Origin: Leifsonia sp. PS1209
GTDB taxonomy: Bacteria > Actinomycetota > Actinomycetes > Actinomycetales > Microbacteriaceae
Assembly (NCBI RefSeq): GCF_012317045.1
Contig: NZ_CP051154.1
Location: 1,054,001-1,118,000, forward strand
Direction: 5' to 3'
DNA length: 64,000 nt
Shown here: one piece after another, positions 1 through 8,059 of the stretch
How the letters are laid out: every line of letters starts with the position of its first letter
Position numbering within the stretch: position 1 is the stretch's first letter
Notes under the pieces: generated by a model
What the model saw: the letters and a program-made list of their open reading frames with translations, nothing else
The model's database searches: none
What the model was told of the DNA's origin: nothing
Made by a program: the position numbers and the translations under genes

Positions 1-1
1 C

Positions 2-1468
2 CAGGTCAGCGCCATCCGCTGGAGCCCCAACGCCGCGTGCGGCGCCGGCAACGTGCTGATCCAGAACAAGGCCACCGCCGCCCTCTACTACTACACGCCG
101 TACCAGCCGAACGCCGCGGCCCTCGCCAACCTGTACGGAACGGGCGACGGCTGCTCCGCATACGGCAACCGCAACTTCTGGGTGCAGTACACGGACTGGT
201 TCGGGCCCACCTCCGGTGGTGTCCCGCCGACCGGCAACTACGAGTCGGCCACGCTCACCGCGTCGTCGTTCTCCGTCGCGGGATGGGCGATCGACCTCAC
301 GCTCGCGACCTCGGTGGTGAGCGTGCAGATCACCTGGAACACTCCGTCCGGAGTCAGCACGCAGACGGTGGCTGCGTCGGCGTCCAGGCCGGATGTCGGC
401 AACGCCTTCCCGGCGGCCGGCGCCAACCACGGGTTCAGCGCGAGCATCCCGCGCTCGGGCGACGGCCAGTACTCCGCCTGCATCACCGCCATCGCGGCAC
501 CGGGAAACACGGCGGGGAACGCGGCGTTCGGCTGCAGGACCGTGCTGTTCTCCTCCGGCATCAACGGCAGCCCGACGGCGGGCAGGGTGCAGGGCGCAGA
601 CCGGTTCGACACTTCGGTGGCCGTGTCCAAGGCCGCGTACCCGGCCGCGGGCGTTCCTGTGGCGTACATCGCGTCCGGCGCGAACTTCGCCGACGCGATC
701 AGCGCAGGACCGGCGGCCGCCGCCCAGAAGGGGCCGCTGCTGCTCGCGAACGTCGGCTTCGTCCCCTCCTCCGTCCTCGCCGAGCTGAAGCGGCTCGCGC
801 CGAAGAAGATCGTGGTGGTCGGCGGGGCCGCAGCCATCGGAGACGGCGTGCTGGCGACGCTGCGCACCGTCCAGCCCAACACCGTGCGGGTCGCGGGCTA
901 CGACCGCTTCGAGACCTCCAGACAGCTCGCGAAGTACGCCTTCCCGGCAGCGACCGGCGCGTACTTCGCCTCGGGCGTCAACTTCCCGGATGCGCTCTCC
1001 GCTGCGGCAGCAGCCGGCGTCGCCGCGCAGCCGATGCTGCTGGTCACCGGCTCTGCTGCCCTGGATGCGCCGACGGCGTCGTACCTCGCCGCCTCGGCCG
1101 TCAAGACGGCCACGATCATCGGCGGCCCGAGCGCCGTCGGGAACGGCTACGAGACGGCGCTGAAGAACGTCGGAGTGACCGCGACGCGGATCGGCGGAAG
1201 CGACAGGTTCGAGACGAGTCACCTGATCAACGCGTCGAAGTTCCCGACCGCGTCCACGGTCTACATCGCGGCGGGCACGACATTCCCGGATGCGCTCTCC
1301 GGCTCCACGCTCGCCGGGGCGACCAGAGGCCCGCTGTTCGTCACACCCGGCTGGTGCGTCCCTCGCTCGATCGGCAACGACATCGCAAAGATGAGGGCGA
1401 CGAAGGTGGTCTTCATCGGAGGTCCGGCCGTGCTGTCGGCGGACGCCGTGGCGTTCAAGCCGTGCTGA
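2..1468 (+). CDS. Cell-wall-binding-repeat surface protein, 5' end outside window
   Basis: The frame is open from base 2, so the true start lies upstream and 488 residues are visible. The C-terminal part has three cell wall binding repeat 2 units (PF04122 type), at about bases 589-880, 886-1170 and 1186-1462. Each opens with a [AGS]-D-R-F-[DE]-T-S motif and contains F-[AP]-D-A-[IL]-S and a glycine-rich [VI]-[VI]-G-G. Before them lie a Tyr/Asn-rich segment (bases 60-210, with YYYTPYQPN and YTDWFG) and an Ig-like stretch (240-545). Such repeats anchor secreted proteins or hydrolases to the wall; the catalytic part, if any, is upstream. The stop overlaps the convergent glycosyltransferase gene by 14 nt. 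Confidence 0.85.
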   Translation, partial: QVSAIRWSPNAACGAGNVLIQNKATAALYYYTPYQPNAAALANLYGTGDGCSAYGNRNFWVQYTDWFGPTSGGVPPTGNYESATLTASSFSVAGWAIDLTLATSVVSVQITWNTPSGVSTQTVAASASRPDVGNAFPAAGANHGFSASIPRSGDGQYSACITAIAAPGNTAGNAAFGCRTVLFSSGINGSPTAGRVQGADRFDTSVAVSKAAYPAAGVPVAYIASGANFADAISAGPAAAAQKGPLLLANVGFVPSSVLAELKRLAPKKIVVVGGAAAIGDGVLATLRTVQPNTVRVAGYDRFETSRQLAKYAFPAATGAYFASGVNFPDALSAAAAAGVAAQPMLLVTGSAALDAPTASYLAASAVKTATIIGGPSAVGNGYETALKNVGVTATRIGGSDRFETSHLINASKFPTASTVYIAAGTTFPDALSGSTLAGATRGPLFVTPGWCVPRSIGNDIAKMRATKVVFIGGPAVLSADAVAFKPC

Positions 1469-2258
1469 TGTCGTCCAGCTGCAGGTAGCGGTAGAACTCC
1501 GCCTTGAGCTCGGCCAGGGAGTGGTGCTGGTTGGTCTCGTCGAGGACGAACTCGATCGGGGTGTCGACCTTGCGCAGGCGCCAGCCGCGCTTGCGGGCAT
1601 AGCCGCACATCCACACGTCTTCGAGGAACGCGAAGTAGCGGGGGAGTTCGGTGAAGAACGACAGATCGCTGACGATGTCGATGTCGCACGCGCAGCCGCC
1701 GGTGCCCACGTAGCTGACCCGGTCGCCCGGCTCCGCGGGCCTGCGGGCCCAGTAGTCCCCGTCCATCGTCCAGGCCCAGAACCCGGCGATGGTGTGTGGA
1801 CCGGACGCGGCAAGCAGGTCGGTGACCAGGTGGTCGCTCACGTCCTGGTCGTCGTCGAGCATCAGGAAGGCGCCGCGGTAGCCGTCGACGTAGAGTTTGC
1901 GCGCCACGAAGAAGCGGCCGAGGCCGCCCATGTTCACCCTGCTGGTGAACATGCTCACCTCGGCGAGAGCGCCGTGCGGGCGGTACGCGGCGATGCGCTT
2001 GCGGTAGTACGCGGTGTCGGCAGGGCGGTTGTTCCAGAACAGCAACCGGATGCGCGTGCCCTGCTGCGCATCCAGCTGGGTAAGGATCGCGTCGATGCGC
2101 TCACGGCGGTTCCAGAGGCAGACGATGATCGCGACTTCGCCGCCCTCCGCTGCGCCGTGCAGGCGCTGCGGGCGGAACCGGCCGGAGCGGTAGCGGGCCA
2201 TCGCCCAGCGCCACCGCGCGGCGGACACGGCGCGGCGCGCGAACGACGACGCACTCAC
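1455..2258 (-). CDS. Glycosyltransferase, GT-A fold, 267 aa
   Basis: The start is GTG at 2258, overlapping the TGA of the preceding glycosyltransferase as GTGA, so the two are translationally coupled. The N-terminus has the GT2-like entry VAIIVCLWNRRE, an acidic LDDDQD motif near residue 135 (the place of a metal/nucleotide-sugar-binding DXD) and an aromatic, acidic FLEDVWMCGY near residue 210. The triple-Asp motif and spacing recall galactofuranosyltransferase-like GT2 enzymes, but the sugar cannot be read from sequence. No membrane segments are evident, so it probably acts at the inner membrane face on a lipid-linked glycan. It is the last gene of the wzm-wzt-GT2-GT2 run and overlaps the cell-wall-binding gene at its 3' end. 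Confidence 0.8.
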   Translation of the reverse strand: MSASSFARRAVSAARWRWAMARYRSGRFRPQRLHGAAEGGEVAIIVCLWNRRERIDAILTQLDAQQGTRIRLLFWNNRPADTAYYRKRIAAYRPHGALAEVSMFTSRVNMGGLGRFFVARKLYVDGYRGAFLMLDDDQDVSDHLVTDLLAASGPHTIAGFWAWTMDGDYWARRPAEPGDRVSYVGTGGCACDIDIVSDLSFFTELPRYFAFLEDVWMCGYARKRGWRLRKVDTPIEFVLDETNQHHSLAELKAEFYRYLQLDDISTA

Positions 2259-3097
2259 CGCGAGACCCACCACAGGCGGCCCCACAGGCCGAAGCGGACG
2301 GCGAGACGCAGCGGGGCGAAGTACCAGCCAGCGTACTTGCGCGACAGATACCGGTATGCGCTGTCGTGGTGGGCCTTCTCCATCGTGTGCGCGTCGCGCG
2401 ACGTGGAGTGGGCGCCGGTGTGCGTGACGACGGCCTCCGGGATGTACATGTTGCGCCAGCCCGCTTGCCCGAGCCTGGCGCCCAGGTCCACGTCTTCGAA
2501 GTACATGAAGTATCCGGGGTCGAAGCCGCCCAGCTCTCGGTACGCCTCTGCGCGCACCAGCACGCACGCGCCGGAGAGCCAGCCGGCCGCCCTGCGGGAC
2601 TCCGTCTCGCGCTCTGCGCGGTAGCGCACCGTCCACGGGTTGGTGGGCCAGATGCGCCCGAAGAGCGCGTGGGCGACGCCGGTGCGGAGGGAGGGGAGGC
2701 GGCGGGCCGACGGGTAGACGGTGCCGTCCGCATCCAGGATCTTGGGGCCGAACGAGCCGGCGCCCGGCAGCTCCTCCGCCGCGGAGGCGAGCACGTCGAT
2801 CGCGCCGGGCTGGAAGATCACATCCGGGTTCGCGACCAGGATCAAGTCGGGGTTCGAGGTCGCGGCGTCGACGGCGGCACGCACGCCACCGCCGTATCCC
2901 TCGTTCTTCGGCAGCTCCACGAACGTGTACCCGGCCGCGCGTACCAGTTCGCCCGTCTCCGCAGCGCCGTCGGACGCGTTGTCGACCACGATGACCTCGA
3001 CGACGCTCGAGCCTGCCGACGGCAGCGACGACAGGAACGGGCGCATGGCCTCGGTCGAGTTGTACGTCACCGTGACGACGAGAACGGAAGGAGTCAT
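2255..3097 (-). CDS. GT2 glycosyltransferase, rhamnosyltransferase (WbbL)-like
   Basis: This 280-residue protein starts VLVVTVTYNS, has VVDNASDG (UDP/dTDP-sugar binding) near residue 37, NPDV near residue 92 in the DXD position, and GGFDPGYFMYFEDVDLG near residue 195. That set is typical of the WbbL/RfbN branch of GT2, which moves rhamnose from dTDP-rhamnose onto a lipid-linked acceptor such as GlcNAc-PP-polyprenol. The specificity is inferred from family resemblance only. It lies 33 nt downstream of wzt, in the same direction, and overlaps the next glycosyltransferase by 4 nt. Confidence 0.85.
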   Translation of the reverse strand: MTPSVLVVTVTYNSTEAMRPFLSSLPSAGSSVVEVIVVDNASDGAAETGELVRAAGYTFVELPKNEGYGGGVRAAVDAATSNPDLILVANPDVIFQPGAIDVLASAAEELPGAGSFGPKILDADGTVYPSARRLPSLRTGVAHALFGRIWPTNPWTVRYRAERETESRRAAGWLSGACVLVRAEAYRELGGFDPGYFMYFEDVDLGARLGQAGWRNMYIPEAVVTHTGAHSTSRDAHTMEKAHHDSAYRYLSRKYAGWYFAPLRLAVRFGLWGRLWWVSR

Positions 3098-3130
3098 GCG
3101 TGCTTTCTTGTGCGGCCTGCTGGCGGGTGG

Positions 3131-4390
3131 TCAGGAGGAGAGGTCGATGACCTCCGGGACCGCGTGGATGACACCCACCGCGAGCGGGTAGTACGGCACA
3201 TCGAACGAGCACGCCTGCGGCATGTCGGAGAGGTGACGGCCCGCGCTGTCCATGAGGGAGGCGTTGACGAAGTACTTGCCTGCGCCGAACTGGGCGTCCT
3301 TGAGCACGATGCCGACGGTGCGGCGCTCCTTGAGCCTGGACAGGTCCGCGCCGATGCGGGCGGTGGTGGTGCCGTAGACCGCCTGGCCCATCGTGTTGTC
3401 GATCTGGATGGCGCACATCCAGTCGTCGATGCCGGTGTCGTGCTCCAGGGTGACCTCGATGCGCACGTCGTCGCCCGGCTGGACGGGCTCGCCGGGTTCG
3501 CGGCCGACGGCGAACACGCGGGCGTCCACGACGCGGCCGTGCTCGACGGTGACGCCGGGGTGCTTGTTCGCCTGCACGGCGGCCTCTGCCTCGGCCTCGA
3601 CGACGCGGCGGTCCTCCAGGATGTTCCTGAACTCTGTGACGGCGTCGCCCGGGTCGCCGTCGAAGACGACCTGGCCGCGGTTGAGCAGCACGGCCCTGTC
3701 AGCCAGCTCCGTTACCTGGTTGAGGTTGTGCGTCACGAGGATGATCGTGCGCCCCTCCTCCTGGAACGAGCGGATCTTGTCCAGGCACTTGCGCTGGAAC
3801 GCCTCGTCGCCGACCGCCAGGACCTCGTCCACCAGCAGCAGGTCGGGGTCGGTGTGCACGGCGACGGCGAACGCCAGGCGCACGTACATGCCGGACGAGT
3901 AGAACTTGACCTGCGTGTCGATGAAGTCGCCGATGCCGGAGAAGCTCAGGATCTCGTCGAAGCGCTCCTCGGTCTGCTCCCGGCTGAGGCCGAGGATGGA
4001 GGCGTTGAGGTAGACGTTCTCGCGCCCGGTGAGGTCGGGGTGGAACCCGGCGCCGAGTTCGAGCAGGGCGGCGATGCGCCCGCGGCGGGAGACGCTGCCG
4101 GAGGTCGGGTCGATGATGCCGCCGATGACCTTGAGCAGGGTGGACTTGCCGGAACCGTTGTGGCCGATCAGCGCCACGGTCGTTCCCGCGCGCATGGTCA
4201 GGTTGACGTCTTTGAGCGCCCAGAACTCCTCGCGGTGCTGGCGGCCGCGGCCGAACGCCACCAACCGCTCCTTGAGGGAGTTGTCCTTGCGGATGACGAA
4301 GCGCTTGGAGACGTCGGCGACGCGAACGACCTCGGGGGCCTCGCCCTCCGCACCGGTCGCCGTGTTGCTCTGCGTGATGTTGGTCGTCAT
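3131..4390 (-). CDS. wzt: Polysaccharide ABC exporter ATPase with Wzt C-terminal domain
   Basis: The protein has 419 residues and starts at the ATG at 4390, two bases after the wzm stop. Walker A GHNGSGKST is at residues 76-84, an unusual signature YSSGM near 165, Walker B LLLVDEVLAVGD follows and the switch His lies in ILVTHN. About 150 extra residues from roughly 265 form the Wzt-C-type beta-sandwich domain that in some O-antigen exporters binds the finished glycan's cap. With wzm it should export a lipid-linked polysaccharide across the membrane. Presence of the C-terminal domain suggests a chain whose non-reducing end is recognised before export. Confidence 0.93.
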   Translation of the reverse strand: MTTNITQSNTATGAEGEAPEVVRVADVSKRFVIRKDNSLKERLVAFGRGRQHREEFWALKDVNLTMRAGTTVALIGHNGSGKSTLLKVIGGIIDPTSGSVSRRGRIAALLELGAGFHPDLTGRENVYLNASILGLSREQTEERFDEILSFSGIGDFIDTQVKFYSSGMYVRLAFAVAVHTDPDLLLVDEVLAVGDEAFQRKCLDKIRSFQEEGRTIILVTHNLNQVTELADRAVLLNRGQVVFDGDPGDAVTEFRNILEDRRVVEAEAEAAVQANKHPGVTVEHGRVVDARVFAVGREPGEPVQPGDDVRIEVTLEHDTGIDDWMCAIQIDNTMGQAVYGTTTARIGADLSRLKERRTVGIVLKDAQFGAGKYFVNASLMDSAGRHLSDMPQACSFDVPYYPLAVGVIHAVPEVIDLSS

Positions 4391-4392
4391 CG

Positions 4393-5289
4393 TCACACCA
4401 CCTGCGCGAAGTTGCCCTGCAGCCGCGAGAACACCCGCTGGAAGCCGAGGAGGAGGACGATGCCGATCACGAAGGCGATGCCCATGCGCAGCAGCAGGAA
4501 GTCGGGGTACTCCGCGACGCCCTGGCCGCCGACCCACATGGCCTTCTGGAAGCCGAGCACGGCGAGGGTCACCGGGTTGTCCGTGTAGATGTCGAGCGCG
4601 AGCGAGTGGCCGAGCGCATCCCGGACCATCGTCCAGGAGTAGACGATCGGCGACGCCCAGAGCAGGAGCAGCAGCACGACCTCGACGAGGTACTGCACGT
4701 CGCGCAGGTACACGTTGATCGCGGACAGCAGCAGGCCGAACGCCGTGCCGAACACGAGCAGCAGGAGCACGGACGGGATGAGGTACCACGTCTCGGCGTG
4801 CAGCGGCGGCTTGCCGATCACGATGGTCGCGGTGAGCAGGATCACGAACTGGATGAGGAAGTTGAAGATGGCGGAGCCGACGCTCGCCAGCGGGAAGATC
4901 TCGCGCGGCAGGTAGATCTTCTTGATCAGCCCGGAGTTGCCGACGATGGATGCTGTGGTGCCGCTGATGATCTCGGAGAACAGCGAGTAGACCGTCAGAC
5001 CGGTGAAGACGTAGATCGCGAAGTCGGGGATGTTCTTCGCAGCCCCGAGCACCTTGCCGATGACGATCGCGTAGATGAGCAGCTGCGTCAGCGGGCGCAC
5101 GAGCGTCCAGACGAAGCCGAGCACGCTGTCTTTGTAACGCGACTTCAGGTCGCGGCGGACGAGGAGGGAGAGGAGCTCGCGGTGGCGGAAGATCTCGCGC
5201 AGCGAGTGCCACGATCCGGCTTTGCTGTCGCCTCCGACCGTCACCATCCGCTCTTGGGAGAGCGCAAGGTATCGATCCTGTGCAGTCAT
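4393..5289 (-). CDS. wzm: Polysaccharide ABC exporter permease
   Basis: This is a 298-residue ABC-2-type permease with six predicted hydrophobic segments after a cytoplasmic N-terminus containing the amphipathic RRDLKSRYKDSVLGF interface helix. Family features visible are the long WTLVRPLTQLLIYA first helix, LIKKIYLPREIFP in the central loop and a final hydrophobic pair near residues 265-285. It pairs with the ATPase 2 nt downstream. The start ATG lacks a clear Shine-Dalgarno; the upstream glycosyltransferase ends 47 nt before it, so it may be co-transcribed or have its own promoter. Confidence 0.92.
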   Translation of the reverse strand: MTAQDRYLALSQERMVTVGGDSKAGSWHSLREIFRHRELLSLLVRRDLKSRYKDSVLGFVWTLVRPLTQLLIYAIVIGKVLGAAKNIPDFAIYVFTGLTVYSLFSEIISGTTASIVGNSGLIKKIYLPREIFPLASVGSAIFNFLIQFVILLTATIVIGKPPLHAETWYLIPSVLLLLVFGTAFGLLLSAINVYLRDVQYLVEVVLLLLLWASPIVYSWTMVRDALGHSLALDIYTDNPVTLAVLGFQKAMWVGGQGVAEYPDFLLLRMGIAFVIGIVLLLGFQRVFSRLQGNFAQVV

Positions 5290-5336
5290 TCAGTCGTCAA
5301 TCTGTGTCGGGGTATCGGTGTCGCGCGCTCGATGGA

Positions 5337-6734
5337 TTATAGCTCGGAGCGTCGGCCGGGCAGTCGTTCCATCACCGCGCGCAGCGGCCGGGTGAGCCGC
5401 CAGGACGAGCTGTTCTCGAGTCCGGCGATGCGCTTGTGCAGGTCGTTGTTGATCCTGGTGCGCTCGGAGACGATGCCCCGGACGCGGTCGGGTGCCGGCG
5501 TCGGGTTCTTGCAGAACTCGATGAGCGGCGTGAGCGAGGTGGCCCAGGTCATCCCGGCGGCGAAGCGCTCGACGTTCCCGGCGATGCGGGTGCGCTCGTC
5601 GGCGTCGAAGAGGAGCTCCTCGATGGCGGTGGCCAGCGCATCCACGTCTTCCGGCGGCACGACGCGGCCCAGCTCGTTGTCGCGGATGAGCTCGGCGAAG
5701 GTGTCTCCGTCCGTGCTGACGATCGGCAGCGACGCCCACAGGTAGTCCAGGATGCGCGTGCGGAAGCTGAACGCCGTCTCGAGGTGGTCGTAGTGGGTGC
5801 TCACGCCGAGGTCGGCGTCGAGCAGGAAGTCTGCACGCTCGGTGTACGGCACCCAGGAGTCGTTGAAGAACACGACGCTGCCGGTGAGTCCCAGGTCTTC
5901 CGCGCGCTTGCGGGCCTCCACGGCCATCCGCATGGTCGGGATGTTCGGGTTGGGGTGGCTCGCGCCGAGGAAGTAGAGGCGCAGGTCGGGGTGGGCCTTG
6001 GCCGCGATGGCGACGGCCTCGATGAGGGTCAGCGGGTCGAACCAGTTGTAGATGCCGCCGCCCCAAATGATGACCTTGTCGTCCGGCCCGATGCCGGGGA
6101 CGGTGCCCTTGATGCCGTGGGCGCGCTGCACGGGGGCGTCGTTCTCGACGCCGAACGGTGCGACGTCGAGCAGCGAGCGCAGGCTCGGGTCCCTGTCGTA
6201 GGTGGCCGGGTTGATCCTGGCGAGCCCGGCGAGCTGGCCGAGCCAGAAGTCGCGCTGCTTCTCGGAGGCGCAGACCATGAAGTCCGCGCGTTCCAGCTGG
6301 TCGTTCAGCACCTCGACGGTGTCGATGGCGACGGCGAGCCTGTCGGCGGGCCCCAGGTCTTTGCCCTGCTCGAGCTGCTCCAGGTGCATCGGGTCGTAGA
6401 TGTCGGCCACGATGATCGTGTCGGTGTCTTTGATCCACTGGTGGGTTCGCAGGATGTGCCCCTGGAACACCAGGACCTCCGCCCAGTCCACGTGCTCGTG
6501 CAGCCCTGAATCGTCAGCGAAGTGCACGGGGAAGGCGTCGGAGCTGATCTCGGCCCTGTTCGTGGAGACGAGGCGGACGTCGGCGAACTCGGAGAGCGCC
6601 TTCGCGATCTCCCAGGCGCGGATCGCCGGCCCGGCCATCAGCTCACCGAGGGTGTCCGGGGTGACGACCAGGATGCGGCGCTTGGTCTCCGCGCTCCCTG
6701 CTGCGGTTTCGATCTGCGACGGTGTGGACGTCAT
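5337..6734 (-). CDS. GT4-type glycosyltransferase, 465 aa
   Basis: The chosen ATG at 6734 has a good AGGAGA site about 10 nt upstream; longer in-frame starts add a non-conserved leader. The N-terminal Rossmann half has PDTLGELMAGPAIRAWE, and the C-terminal half has the nucleotide-binding region IIWGGGIYNWFDP and a late FSFRTRILDYLWA...P segment, as in GT4 glycosyltransferases. The stretch IIVADIYDPMHLEQLEQG is nearly identical to one in the C-terminal half of the bifunctional gene at 14065-16542, so the two share a recent ancestor. The last 40 residues form an amphipathic, probably membrane-associating tail. It is upstream of wzm/wzt in the same direction. Donor and acceptor are unknown. Confidence 0.86.
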   Translation of the reverse strand: MTSTPSQIETAAGSAETKRRILVVTPDTLGELMAGPAIRAWEIAKALSEFADVRLVSTNRAEISSDAFPVHFADDSGLHEHVDWAEVLVFQGHILRTHQWIKDTDTIIVADIYDPMHLEQLEQGKDLGPADRLAVAIDTVEVLNDQLERADFMVCASEKQRDFWLGQLAGLARINPATYDRDPSLRSLLDVAPFGVENDAPVQRAHGIKGTVPGIGPDDKVIIWGGGIYNWFDPLTLIEAVAIAAKAHPDLRLYFLGASHPNPNIPTMRMAVEARKRAEDLGLTGSVVFFNDSWVPYTERADFLLDADLGVSTHYDHLETAFSFRTRILDYLWASLPIVSTDGDTFAELIRDNELGRVVPPEDVDALATAIEELLFDADERTRIAGNVERFAAGMTWATSLTPLIEFCKNPTPAPDRVRGIVSERTRINNDLHKRIAGLENSSSWRLTRPLRAVMERLPGRRSEL

Positions 6735-6907
6735 GGAATAAGAGTCTCCTGCTTGCACGTGTGGGTGCGCCAGGGCATTCTGGCGTCTGCTGACGTGCTT
6801 CTCGCCCGCGTCGGGCACGCCCAGCACGAAAAGCCGTCGGCAGGCTACCACTGCAATCGGGGAGATCGGTGTGACCAGGACGCGCCCGGTCTCGGCTCCC
6901 TCGTCGC

Positions 6908-7993
6908 TCAGCGCCGGCCGCGGCCCAGCAGTCTGGCGGCGCCGTCCGCCATCCGCACGATGCGGCGGGAGGTGAGGCGGTCTATGAACTCTCGCAGACC
7001 CTGGTTCTCCGCCTTCAGCTCGTCGACCTCACGCTCCAGGCCTGTCGCCTGGGCGTCCGCGGCGGCGACGCGCCTGTCGAGGTCTGCGATGGCGAGGCCG
7101 ATCGCGCGCGCCTCGGAGACGGATTCCTCGTCGACCGGGACGTCGGCGACGGGGGAGGGGACGGTGTCCGCGATCCTGCGGTCGAGCACGTACTCTCCGG
7201 AGGCGATCCCCTCGGCCAGCTCTGCGTCGTCCGGGTGGCGGCAGAGATAGAGGGGGAAGAGGACGCCGTCGAGCAGGCGGCGGTAGTCGCGCATCCCGTG
7301 GTGGTTGGGGCTGGGGGTGAGGTCCGGCGAGTTCTCGTACGCGCTGCCGGCGTTGCGCACCTTCCTGCTGTACTGCTCCCAGGAGCGCCAGGGGAAGTGC
7401 AGCACCTCGACCTCGAAGCCCTCCGGCACAGGGCCGCGGTTCTCCAGGCTGACGAAGTGGTTGCCCTGCACCACCTCGACCTCCGCGTCTCCGATGTGGG
7501 CGGCGTCGTGGGTGGCGTGCGCCTTGAGGCCGACGCGGTGCAGCGCATCCACCGACCGCAGGTCGCGGTAGGCGAGCCGCTGCAGGCCGGAACCGGCGAT
7601 GGCCGCCGGCCCGATCATGTCGTGCACGGGCACGTCGAACGCCTGGATGCTCACCGGGATGTTCTCGAACGCCTCTTTCAGCGTGATGCCGGGGCGGGCA
7701 GGCAGCCAGAACTCGTCGGCGTCCGCGTTGATGACCCAGTCTGCGCCGTGCACGGTCTTCGCCTCGCGCGCCATCCGGGTGACGGTGACGCCCTGCTGCT
7801 TCTGGTGCACGGGATCGCTGCGCAGGTCGACGACGCCGCGCTCCGCATAGCCCTGCAGCAGCTCGTACGTGCCGTCGACGGAGCCGTTGTCGGTCACGAT
7901 GATCACGTCGACGCCCTGCCGGAGGTGGTGATCGAGCATCGCACCGACGATGTCGACTTCGTCGCGCACCATCATGGTCATCGCCAACTTCAC
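6908..7993 (-). CDS. GT2-like glycosyltransferase (PF13704 type) with coiled-coil tail
   Basis: The start is GTG at 7993, backed by a GAGGAGG site; the open frame extends further upstream without support. The protein has 361 residues. MTMMVRDEVDIVGAMLDHH and DNGSVDGT are typical of the Glyco_tranf_2_4/GT92-like group, and WVINADADEFW near residue 105 supplies the DXD. The last 70 residues carry heptad-like Leu/Glu/Arg repeats (ADLDRRVAAADAQ, LEREVDELKAENQ) that predict a coiled coil, perhaps for oligomerisation or docking with other transferases. It is divergent from the 980-residue transferase, with a 66-bp gap. Confidence 0.82.
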   Translation of the reverse strand: MKLAMTMMVRDEVDIVGAMLDHHLRQGVDVIIVTDNGSVDGTYELLQGYAERGVVDLRSDPVHQKQQGVTVTRMAREAKTVHGADWVINADADEFWLPARPGITLKEAFENIPVSIQAFDVPVHDMIGPAAIAGSGLQRLAYRDLRSVDALHRVGLKAHATHDAAHIGDAEVEVVQGNHFVSLENRGPVPEGFEVEVLHFPWRSWEQYSRKVRNAGSAYENSPDLTPSPNHHGMRDYRRLLDGVLFPLYLCRHPDDAELAEGIASGEYVLDRRIADTVPSPVADVPVDEESVSEARAIGLAIADLDRRVAAADAQATGLEREVDELKAENQGLREFIDRLTSRRIVRMADGAARLLGRGRR

Positions 7994-8046
7994 TCGCTGC
8001 CTCCTCGCCGCACAGTCTAGATGACCGGCGACAACCACTCCGCCGC

Positions 8047-8052
8047 TAGACT
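8047..8052 (+). promoter_or_regulatory. -10 box TAGACT, likely leaderless start
   Basis: TAGACT ends 7 nt before the ATG at 8060 and no Shine-Dalgarno lies between. Transcription would begin at or next to the ATG, which is the main reason for choosing this start over the ATG at 8021. Confidence 0.5.
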
Positions 8053-8059
8053 TGCCCGG

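Noticed and set aside
37..1488. An open frame of 483 codons overlapping the cell-wall-binding gene in another frame
   Set aside because: Arg-rich nonsense composition; the frame at 2-1468 contains three clear cell-wall-binding repeats.
6767..6786. Short inverted repeat CGCCAG-6-CTGGCG upstream of the GT4 gene
   Set aside because: Six-bp GC-rich arms are expected by chance in this DNA and no promoter element lies next to it.
8021..8059. Earlier ATG for the 980-residue glycosyltransferase
   Set aside because: The -10 box TAGACT lies inside this segment, so transcription should begin at the ATG at 8060.
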